Assembly (NCBI RefSeq): GCF_003026815.1
Contig: NZ_PYOG01000001.1
Location: 372,001 to 436,000 of the forward strand
DNA: 64,000 nt
From: Photobacterium damselae
GTDB taxonomy: Bacteria > Pseudomonadota > Gammaproteobacteria > Enterobacterales > Vibrionaceae
Direction of reading: 5' to 3'
The notes under the pieces were generated by a model, which did not search any database, was not told where the DNA came from, and saw nothing but the letters and a program-made list of their open reading frames with translations. Positions 57,492 through 64,000 of this stretch are shown in pieces (position 1 is the first letter of the stretch; each line of letters begins with the position of its first letter). The position numbers and the translations under genes were made by a program.

Positions 57492-57791
57492 CTATAGTTT
57501 GTTCTGATAACGCTGATAGAGTGAAACACTTTTTTCACTCCGCTTCGCTTGAAGTAATTTATCTGCAATTATTTGTTTATGTTGTTGTAAAATTTCTTTC
57601 ATTTGCTGTGTTCTTAATACCACAGCATCAAATTGTTCACGCGTTAAGTTATCGCGGTCAGAAAGAATGGATTCAACAATCTGATGTCGCGCTAAAACGA
57701 ATTGTTCTAGCTGTTCTGGAAAATCATCAGGGTAATTTGAGGATCGCAGTAGGGCTATTATTTGTTGTTCTATCTGGTCTAACTGTTCCAC
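57492..57791 (-). CDS. flaI: FliT-like flagellar chaperone FlaI
   Basis: A 99-residue helical, glutamine-rich protein between fliD and fliS. Its position matches flaI of Vibrio, thought to act like FliT, the FliD chaperone. Sequence similarity is weak in this family, so the call rests mainly on position, size and helical character. Confidence 0.75.
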   Translation of the reverse strand: MEQLDQIEQQIIALLRSSNYPDDFPEQLEQFVLARHQIVESILSDRDNLTREQFDAVVLRTQQMKEILQQHKQIIADKLLQAKRSEKSVSLYQRYQNKL

Positions 57792-57805
57792 ACACTCACC
57801 TTAAC

Positions 57806-59194
57806 TTATTTAAATACCATCAGGCTCATCATAGTATTTAACTCATTATTCATTTTACCAATCGCAGCATCCATCGCACTAAACTGCTTATACGTACGTT
57901 CTTCGTATGCTTTCATTCGCTCGTTCAGATCGGACATGTCATCATTAAGTCGCTGCTGCTGTTCTTTTAAACTCTTTTCTTTTTGTGTAATCGAACCGTC
58001 AGTACTGCTTGTAAAGCTTTTAAAAATAGCTTCTGATTTATCCAGGAAACCATCATCTTTCGTATGAAAAAAGGCATTAAACGCTTTAAAATTATCTTTT
58101 AATGCGTCATCCAATTTCTCATCATCAATTTCTATCTTTCCGTATCGATCCGTTGTAACGCCAAAGTCACTGAGATAATAAGATTGATTATTTACCTCAA
58201 CCCCACTATTCATTAAGTTACGCATTTGGCTAATAATCGAACGGGTTAGGCTATCTCCATTAAGCGGCCCACTACTTTTTGTTTCAGTATTGTATTTACT
58301 TAAACTTTCACTGGTATCAATAAAGCCATTGTAAGCATCAATGAACTCCTTGATCGCTTTCTTCGCTCCCGATGTATTATTTGTAATATCAATCTTGGCG
58401 GACTTAACATCTTCGGTATTTGTGAGCTTTTTAATATCGAGTGTTAGCCCTTCAATCACGTCTTCAAATTTATTACTATCGTTACTTACTACGGTATGGT
58501 TATCGATTCTTATCTGAGCATCCACACCCGCTTGCATCTGAATCATCTCTGGGTTAGCGGTAATATTTGAAGGATCAAAGCTCAGTTTTTTGAGTTCACC
58601 ATCCATCTTAGATGCATCAATGGATATTTGGTTTTTAACGCCTGTCTGTGAGCTAGAAAAAACAATCTTAGCTCCTTTTTCATCATTAATAACGGTTGCT
58701 GTAACACCTGGGTTATCTGATGCGTTATTAATCGCGCTAACCACTTCTTTTAAGCTACTTTTATTCTTATCAATCGTTAATGACATTGTTTTGCCATCAA
58801 CCGTTATATCTAAGGTTCCTGAGCCTAATTCTGCTTTAGGATCAGAATCAAAGGCGTTATTGGATACTATTTTATGCGATTTTGCGAGAGCCAGTACTTC
58901 GATATTATAAGTACCATTTTTCGCTTCTGCTGATGCCTTAACATCCACAAAACTACTCTCTGAGGATTCTGCCGATTGACCAGCAAAGACTTTATCTTCG
59001 GTAAATTTCTTCACCATATCTTCAAGTCCAGAAACCGCAGATTTTATCTGTCCATAGCCACTAAGCTGTACCCCAACCTTCTGCTGCTGCTCCTTAATTC
59101 GTTGTTCTTTTGGAGCTCGTTCAGCAGCCACAAGCTGTTGGGTCATTCCTGTAATATCAAGACCAGAAGCTAGTCCACCTGCGCTTAATCCCAC
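57806..59194 (-). CDS. fliD: Flagellar filament cap protein FliD
   Basis: A 462-residue protein with the N-terminal pattern SAGGLASGLDITGMTQQLV, a middle variable domain and a C-terminal coiled coil (SLKEQQQRLNDDMSDLNERMKAYEER region). It caps the filament and guides flagellin assembly. It follows fliB after 45 bases with no terminator seen between them. Probably in the same sigma54 transcript as fliB. Confidence 0.95.
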   Translation of the reverse strand: MGLSAGGLASGLDITGMTQQLVAAERAPKEQRIKEQQQKVGVQLSGYGQIKSAVSGLEDMVKKFTEDKVFAGQSAESSESSFVDVKASAEAKNGTYNIEVLALAKSHKIVSNNAFDSDPKAELGSGTLDITVDGKTMSLTIDKNKSSLKEVVSAINNASDNPGVTATVINDEKGAKIVFSSSQTGVKNQISIDASKMDGELKKLSFDPSNITANPEMIQMQAGVDAQIRIDNHTVVSNDSNKFEDVIEGLTLDIKKLTNTEDVKSAKIDITNNTSGAKKAIKEFIDAYNGFIDTSESLSKYNTETKSSGPLNGDSLTRSIISQMRNLMNSGVEVNNQSYYLSDFGVTTDRYGKIEIDDEKLDDALKDNFKAFNAFFHTKDDGFLDKSEAIFKSFTSSTDGSITQKEKSLKEQQQRLNDDMSDLNERMKAYEERTYKQFSAMDAAIGKMNNELNTMMSLMVFK

Positions 59195-59239
59195 AAAATA
59201 TCTCCATTACCCGATAAATTTATGTCTAAAGAATAATAA

Positions 59240-60430
59240 CTAAATTTTTAATAACATTAGTGGCAATACTTTTTCATCAACTTGGAGACCATTTTCAATA
59301 ATATTTTTAATACTTCCCGATAAATGTATCCCGTGACTACGAGCTCGATGAAAGGTATGAACAACATCAATAACATCTTGGTGGGTAAGTTCTCGTTGTG
59401 ATGCGATTGCCATCAAAATGCCACGAATAATCACAAAATCGATAACTAAATTACTGTAAGCCTGATACCAATCATCTTTTGGGAAATCATAAAAATGCAT
59501 ACCATATAAGAAATAATTAATCCAAAGTTGAGGATACTCAGCAATAAATGACGAATAATGGCCATTAAACCCTTGCTGTAATATATCCACTTGCTGTTGA
59601 ACATCATCTCCTGCTGGCTCTAATGCAGCTAATAAATTGTTGTGTATTTTTTTGAGCTGTTCAATAACAGAACTGTATTGACTCTTAACCCCAATATAAA
59701 GGTGAGCATTAAAAGCTCGAATTAAAAAACCAGGATGAAAACTTTCTGCAGTTGTACTTTGAGTATATGTAGACAGAAAATCGCCATTTGTAATTTGTTC
59801 AATACAGACTTGATAGCATTTTTCAAACTCATCTCGATCATCTTTTCTAGCTTCTAAGAGCTTTAATGTCATTCCCAATATAAACAAACGGGCTTCCATC
59901 GGAACAGAGTCTATTAGCAAAATATCAATATAGAGTTGACGTAACACATCATAATAAAATGGTCGTTCATAAGACTTTGCAGCAAAGTCACTCTCAATTT
60001 CTTGTTCTCGGCATAACATAGCTTCTGGGTTAAACAATATCTGGCGAGCCGCTTCAGGACATGACAGTGAAAGCAGTTGTTCTACCCGATCTCCTCGAGT
60101 AAAGGTAAGGCGCGGGTATATTTTGCACGTATCAGATAGGCAAGCGTGTCCATGGTGTTTGTGAACTTCACATAAACCTTGTTGATCTCGAAATGGACAA
60201 ACACCTTGATCATTCAACTTTATTCTCGCATACGCTGAGCTTGCTGATTGATTAGGGATTCGTTCAATCCATTTTTTACTTCGACCTTTGAACGTACTTT
60301 TATGAACCATAAATTTATACGTTGTCTTATCAATATTAATATTCCAACCATGGCAACAATGATTTTCACACTTATCAGCAATACAAGAGAAATTGTCAAC
60401 AAATTGAGGAATCGCTTCAATGAATTTCAT
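59240..60430 (-). CDS. fliB: Flagellin lysine-N-methylase FliB
   Basis: A 396-residue protein of the FliB family (Salmonella FliB is about 400). The N-terminal cysteines C16, C21, C25 and C26 in a CxxxxCxxxCCxGW pattern, and C78, C87, C97, C102 and C124 further on (QGLCEVHKHHGHACLSDTC), match the metal- or cluster-binding region of the family. FliB methylates surface lysines of flagellin. It sits between flagellin and fliD, where Vibrio has flaG, with a sigma54-like promoter 50 bases upstream. Confidence 0.85.
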   Translation of the reverse strand: MKFIEAIPQFVDNFSCIADKCENHCCHGWNINIDKTTYKFMVHKSTFKGRSKKWIERIPNQSASSAYARIKLNDQGVCPFRDQQGLCEVHKHHGHACLSDTCKIYPRLTFTRGDRVEQLLSLSCPEAARQILFNPEAMLCREQEIESDFAAKSYERPFYYDVLRQLYIDILLIDSVPMEARLFILGMTLKLLEARKDDRDEFEKCYQVCIEQITNGDFLSTYTQSTTAESFHPGFLIRAFNAHLYIGVKSQYSSVIEQLKKIHNNLLAALEPAGDDVQQQVDILQQGFNGHYSSFIAEYPQLWINYFLYGMHFYDFPKDDWYQAYSNLVIDFVIIRGILMAIASQRELTHQDVIDVVHTFHRARSHGIHLSGSIKNIIENGLQVDEKVLPLMLLKI

Positions 60431-60479
60431 TTATTACCTTATTTATGGCTACGAACTAGATACTGTTAATTGTTTCTAA

Positions 60480-60495
60480 TGCACATTTTGTACCA
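60480..60495 (-). promoter_or_regulatory. Sigma54-like promoter upstream of fliB
   Basis: TGGTACAAAATGTGCA on the minus strand, with correct GG-N10-GC spacing and TGGnAC in the -24 half. It lies between the flagellin terminator and the fliB start and would drive fliB-fliD-flaI-fliS. Confidence 0.6.
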
Positions 60496-60518
60496 ACATC
60501 GCGAATATAAAAATAGTA

Positions 60519-60552
60519 CAAAAAAAACCCTAACCATCATGTGATTAGGGTT
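60519..60552 (-). terminator. Terminator of the flagellin gene
   Basis: On the minus strand AACCCTAATCA and TGGTTAGGGTT pair over 11 positions with a 5-nt loop, then eight Ts. It makes flagellin a single-gene transcript. Confidence 0.9.
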
Positions 60553-60575
60553 CTGAGTCATAGTTAAAATATCAA

Positions 60576-61982
60576 TTAGCCTAGTAGGCTCAACGCTGAC
60601 TGTGGGATCTGCTTCGCTTGAGCAAGAATTGATGTACTCGCCTGTTGTAGAATTTGGTTCTTAGTCATATTTGTAGTCTCTTTTGCAAAGTCTACATCTT
60701 TAATACGACTATTCGAAGCATTTACATTTTCATTGATGTTAGAAAGGTTATTTAAGGTATGGTTAAAACGGTTCTGTACCGCACCTAGATCCGCTCGTTG
60801 AGAGTCAATACCAGCAATAGCGGCATCAATTACATCTAGTGCATTTTGAGAGCCATCAACGGTTGTAAGATCAATATCTTTAACAGAATTTAAAGAACCA
60901 GTAGCACTATCAGTCAAATCATCAGCTAAAGCTCCCCCAACTTTAAAGTTACTGCTCGATGATAATTTTATTTGTGCATCTGCAACTATGTTGTCGTTTG
61001 CAGCACCTGCTTTCTGTCCACCAAGTTCCACACCATCTTTAGCTGCGCCAGTAACTTTTATTCCATCTACATCCTTTGCAGTGAGATTGATAGTACTTCC
61101 ATCATCGGCAACCTCAGCGCTATAACCACTTTTACCTAAATCTTCCGCTAATTTCTTCGAATCACCTTTATATTTAGATAGATCAAATTCGTCTTTGCCA
61201 ATAACTAATTTACCAGTTTCCGTAGAAGCTAGGTTTCCTATTGTTGTGGTTACCGAAGTACTCGCTTTTATCCCTGTATTAGCTTTATTAATTTCAGAAA
61301 CAACTTCAGTTAATTTTTCATTACCAGCAAAAGTTAAAGTTTCTTTGCCATTAGGGCCATCCAATTTAAGCTCTTTATTCGTTGCTCCAACTTTAGCAAA
61401 ATCAAGAGCAGCACCAGATTTTTGTACACCCTTACCAAAAATTTTACCAGCAGAGCCTCCCGCAGCAAAATTACCAATAGCATCAGATGAAATATCACTT
61501 AAAGAAACGCCAATTGTTTCATTTGCATTAGCACCAATTTGGAACTCTTTTGTGCCAAATGAGCCATCAAGCAGGTTTTGACCACCAAACGTGGTAGTGT
61601 CTGCGATACGAGTCATTTCTGTTTGTAATGCTGTCACTTCTTTTTGAATTGCAGCACGATCGTCATCTGAGTTTGAACCGTTTGCAGATTGTAGTGCAAG
61701 ATCGCGCATACGGTGCAACATATTAGTTGATTCTTGCATTGCACCTTCTGCGGTTTGCGCCATAGAGATACCGTCATTGGCGTTGCGCATTGCCACATTT
61801 AGGCCATTGGTTTGGCTTGTTAAACGGTTTGAAATCTGCAAACCCGCAGCATCGTCTTTTGCACTATTAATGCGTAAGCCCGATGATAATTTTTCCATAC
61901 TGTTTGCCACGCCATTGCTCGCGCTATTTAAATAGCGCTGGGCGGTCATTGCAGAGACGTTAGTATTAACAGTAACAGCCAT
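60576..61982 (-). CDS. Flagellin
   Basis: A 468-residue flagellin. Conserved N-terminal D0/D1 (1-160, with [18 protein letters not shown]) and C-terminal D1/D0 (about 390-468, ending SALSLLG) flank a variable D2 region. That region is about 220 residues and contains about 24 lysines, possible targets of FliB. It is longer than typical Vibrio flagellins of about 380. The start is ATG 61982 with AAGGAG upstream. Only one flagellin gene is in the window, driven by a sigma28-type promoter. Confidence 0.95.
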   Translation of the reverse strand: MAVTVNTNVSAMTAQRYLNSASNGVANSMEKLSSGLRINSAKDDAAGLQISNRLTSQTNGLNVAMRNANDGISMAQTAEGAMQESTNMLHRMRDLALQSANGSNSDDDRAAIQKEVTALQTEMTRIADTTTFGGQNLLDGSFGTKEFQIGANANETIGVSLSDISSDAIGNFAAGGSAGKIFGKGVQKSGAALDFAKVGATNKELKLDGPNGKETLTFAGNEKLTEVVSEINKANTGIKASTSVTTTIGNLASTETGKLVIGKDEFDLSKYKGDSKKLAEDLGKSGYSAEVADDGSTINLTAKDVDGIKVTGAAKDGVELGGQKAGAANDNIVADAQIKLSSSSNFKVGGALADDLTDSATGSLNSVKDIDLTTVDGSQNALDVIDAAIAGIDSQRADLGAVQNRFNHTLNNLSNINENVNASNSRIKDVDFAKETTNMTKNQILQQASTSILAQAKQIPQSALSLLG

Positions 61983-62061
61983 AAGATAACACTCCTTGGT
62001 ATGATCTCACCCAGTACATAGCCGGGTTATAAAGAAACATTCAATAACTTAGTTGCTATTG

Positions 62062-62088
62062 TTAACGGCATAGAGAAATCAAACTTTA
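62062..62088 (-). promoter_or_regulatory. Sigma28 (FliA) promoter of the flagellin gene
   Basis: TAAAGTTT, 11 bases, then GCCGTTAA on the minus strand. This is the FliA consensus TAAAGTTT-N11-GCCGATAA with one mismatch. Transcription would start about 70 bases before the flagellin ATG. Confidence 0.9.
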
Positions 62089-62161
62089 GAAAAATTTTCA
62101 ATCAAATCTCAAAATATTTAATTTTTAAAAATAGAAGAGAAATGAGAAAGGTGCAGACCCC

Positions 62162-62195
62162 CAAAAAAGTAAAAGGCGGCAAATCATTGCCGCCT
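62162..62195 (-). terminator. Terminator of flgL
   Basis: On the minus strand AGGCGGCAA and TTGCCGCCT pair with a short loop, followed by a T-rich stretch (TTTACTTTTTT). It separates the flgKL operon from flagellin. Confidence 0.85.
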
Positions 62196-62238
62196 CATTT
62201 GAGTATTACTCTGCACTAAAATTTGAAACTTAATTAGA

Positions 62239-63477
62239 CTACAAATAATTAAACAGACTTAAATTTTTAGTCTGACTAAACGCAGCTTGTGAGGCTTGTA
62301 GTGCCATAGCCTGCTGATTAAGATCCAACACCGCAGAGCTATAATCAAGATCTTCTAATCCGCCGTGCGCGGTATTAAGGGTAAGTTCAAAGTCGAGGTG
62401 CTGCTCTTGTTGGCGTTCTACTTGCTTCATGATTGAACCAACCTCAGAACGCTGCTGGTTCATATGCACAAATCCGGCATCTAAATCATCAATAACACGT
62501 TGCAGGTTTGCTTGCGCTTCTGGAGATGATGTTGGCGCATCTGCATAGGTAATTGCCGCTTGAATAGAGTCAAAAATATTAAAACTCTGTGCTGGCTGCA
62601 AAGTAATGGTGTCACCATCTTGCATCTCAGCAAATTTTAAATTAAGCGTTGGATCTCCTGCCGTACTACCTGTGTATTCAATCCCTTTTTCCGGATCATA
62701 AGGCTGATCTTTAACAACTTCAGTACCATCAATACTTAACGAGTAATTGGTCACTTTAACCGTTTCACCGTTAGGGCCTGCTGTTGTACCACCATCAGAA
62801 AAAGAAACTTGAATCGCTTTGGCTTTTGAGAAATCTGAAATATCGGCACTCAATACATGTGCTTTAGAACCCTCCGTTAGCCCGGCAAAGTTTGGCCGAA
62901 AATCACCATATGGGTTGGGAATGTCCATAAAGACCTGATCGCCTGGCAAACTGGTTTTGACGTTCATATTGCTATCAATCTGAGTTTGGCGTGACTGGCT
63001 ATCCCCTTGGTAGGTCATATAACCGTCTTTTTCAATAAAGGGCTTAGTGTCCATCTGATTGCCAGCAAAAATATAGTTACCCGCTTCATCTTTACTGTTG
63101 GCTAAACTCAGTAGGCCATCATACAAACTTTGCAGCTCATCTTTAAATGCTTTGCGATCGTTTGCTGCCATTGCCCCGTTTAACATTCCCAACACTTTCT
63201 GCTTGGTAACATCAAGGTTATCTTCCACACCAGCAATATTAGTCTCTAACACGCCTAAACGGTTATTTGCCAAAGTGATTGCATCTTTGTATTGCCCAAT
63301 TTGGGTCAGTTGCTGCTTGTAGTTCTGAATACTAATGGAAGAAACAGGATCATCACCCGATGTATCAACACGCTTTCCGGTTGCCAATTGATTATTGGTA
63401 TGACTCAATTGGGTTTGCTTGCGCATTAGGTTTGAAGTCAGATTATTGTATTGGCTTAAGGTTGAAATTCGGCTCAT
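62239..63477 (-). CDS. flgL: Flagellar hook-filament junction protein FlgL
   Basis: A 412-residue protein with flagellin-like ends: the N-terminus SRISTLSQYNNLTSNLMRKQTQL and the C-terminus with SQAAFSQTKNLSLFNYL. It is the second junction protein between hook and filament. It lies 13 bases after flgK. Confidence 0.94.
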   Translation of the reverse strand: MSRISTLSQYNNLTSNLMRKQTQLSHTNNQLATGKRVDTSGDDPVSSISIQNYKQQLTQIGQYKDAITLANNRLGVLETNIAGVEDNLDVTKQKVLGMLNGAMAANDRKAFKDELQSLYDGLLSLANSKDEAGNYIFAGNQMDTKPFIEKDGYMTYQGDSQSRQTQIDSNMNVKTSLPGDQVFMDIPNPYGDFRPNFAGLTEGSKAHVLSADISDFSKAKAIQVSFSDGGTTAGPNGETVKVTNYSLSIDGTEVVKDQPYDPEKGIEYTGSTAGDPTLNLKFAEMQDGDTITLQPAQSFNIFDSIQAAITYADAPTSSPEAQANLQRVIDDLDAGFVHMNQQRSEVGSIMKQVERQQEQHLDFELTLNTAHGGLEDLDYSSAVLDLNQQAMALQASQAAFSQTKNLSLFNYL

Positions 63478-63490
63478 CGGTCATCACTCC

Positions 63491-64000
63491 CTATACCGCA
63501 CGCATTAAAGTATCAAAGGTCTCTTTAGCCACCGACATAATACGAGAGGAAGCCATATAAGACTGTTGGAATTTCATCAAGTTAGCCGCTTCTTCATCAA
63601 GGTTGACCCCAGATAAATTAGATACTCGCTCGCTCGCGGCATCAAAATCCAACTGTGTCACTTCTGCGGTTTGATCAGCGTTTTTCTTTGCCATACCAAT
63701 ATCGGTAGAAAGCTTTTGGAACAGATCGATAACACTTGATTTACCATTATTCATCGACTTTTGAGCTTGAACTTGCTGCATCGCTAAGAAGTTACCATTG
63801 CCCCCCGTTGCTTGGGCTCGACCTAAATTCAATTGGAAACTGTCACCAGCTAAGGCACCAGCTTGCAATGCTAGCCCAGATAGATCGCCCGCATCGGTTT
63901 TCACCGTTAAGTTTTGAGGTTTAGCGCTATCGTAACCAAGTTCGGTCACTTCACTGCCTTTATCATCAATCAGAGTCATCGGTTGACCCGTTGCTTGATT
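63491..64000 (-). CDS. flgK: Flagellar hook-associated protein FlgK (partial, C-terminal end)
   Basis: 170 codons of the C-terminal part are in the window; the gene continues past the right edge. The end (SNLSGVNLDEEAANLMKFQQSYMASSRIMSVAKETFDTLMRAV region) is the typical D0/D1 helix of FlgK, and flgL follows directly. It is the first junction protein on the hook. Confidence 0.93.
   Translation of the reverse strand, partial: NQATGQPMTLIDDKGSEVTELGYDSAKPQNLTVKTDAGDLSGLALQAGALAGDSFQLNLGRAQATGGNGNFLAMQQVQAQKSMNNGKSSVIDLFQKLSTDIGMAKKNADQTAEVTQLDFDAASERVSNLSGVNLDEEAANLMKFQQSYMASSRIMSVAKETFDTLMRAV

Noticed and set aside
1..64000. Mobile elements, prophage, CRISPR arrays, tRNA or rRNA genes
   Set aside because: I found no transposase, integrase, regular spacer-repeat array or cloverleaf. 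Gene order and codon use look like stable core genome throughout.

Overview
The window looks like chromosomal DNA of a Vibrionaceae member. Base composition is AT-rich at roughly 40-43% GC by eye. The polar-flagellum gene set (flrABC, flhF/flhG, parC/parP, flaI) and the fadIJ - ECF sigma/DUF3379 - tandem fadL - mlaA order fit Vibrio or Photobacterium relatives. Genus cannot be fixed from sequence alone. A fliB-type flagellin methylase and no flaG beside the flagellin make a textbook Vibrio less likely, and a Photobacterium-like genome is my guess.

Layout. (1) 1-8354: a truncated decR-like regulator divergent from a Cds1-like cysteine desulfhydrase, then queC, prmB and smrB (divergent), sixA with a small lipoprotein, and an M16 (pitrilysin-like) peptidase. 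(2) 8431-18015: lipid block. fadI-fadJ (beta-oxidation) is followed by a 640-base gap with a candidate CRP-controlled small RNA, then an ECF sigma factor with a DUF3379 membrane partner, two FadL porins and MlaA. FadR-like sites precede fadI and both fadL genes. (3) 18286-25583: cytochrome c maturation genes ccmABCDEFGHI. (4) 25957-39037: flhA-flhF-flhG-fliA-cheYZAB-parC-parP-cheW-DUF2802, all on the minus strand. (5) 39284-52441: flagellar export apparatus, switch, hook-length control and basal body (flhB, fliRQPONMLKJIHGFE). (6) 52549-56795: flrC, flrB, flrA. (7) 57087-64000: fliS, flaI, fliD, fliB, flagellin, flgL and the C-terminal part of flgK.

How it works together. FlrA and FlrC are sigma54 activators. 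Sigma54-type -24/-12 elements can be read before flhA, fliK, fliE, flrB and fliB, and a near-consensus sigma28 promoter lies before the flagellin, so the transcription hierarchy can be traced in the DNA. FlhF/FlhG and ParC/ParP would place the flagellum and the chemoreceptor arrays at the pole.

Most unusual points: fliB occupies the flaG position with its own sigma54-like promoter next to a lysine-rich flagellin; CheA carries three copies of a FliM-like CheY-binding peptide in its linker; FliK carries three nearly identical 42-residue repeats; and a terminated, apparently non-coding transcript lies between fadI and the ECF sigma gene. No tRNA, rRNA, insertion sequence, prophage or CRISPR array was seen.
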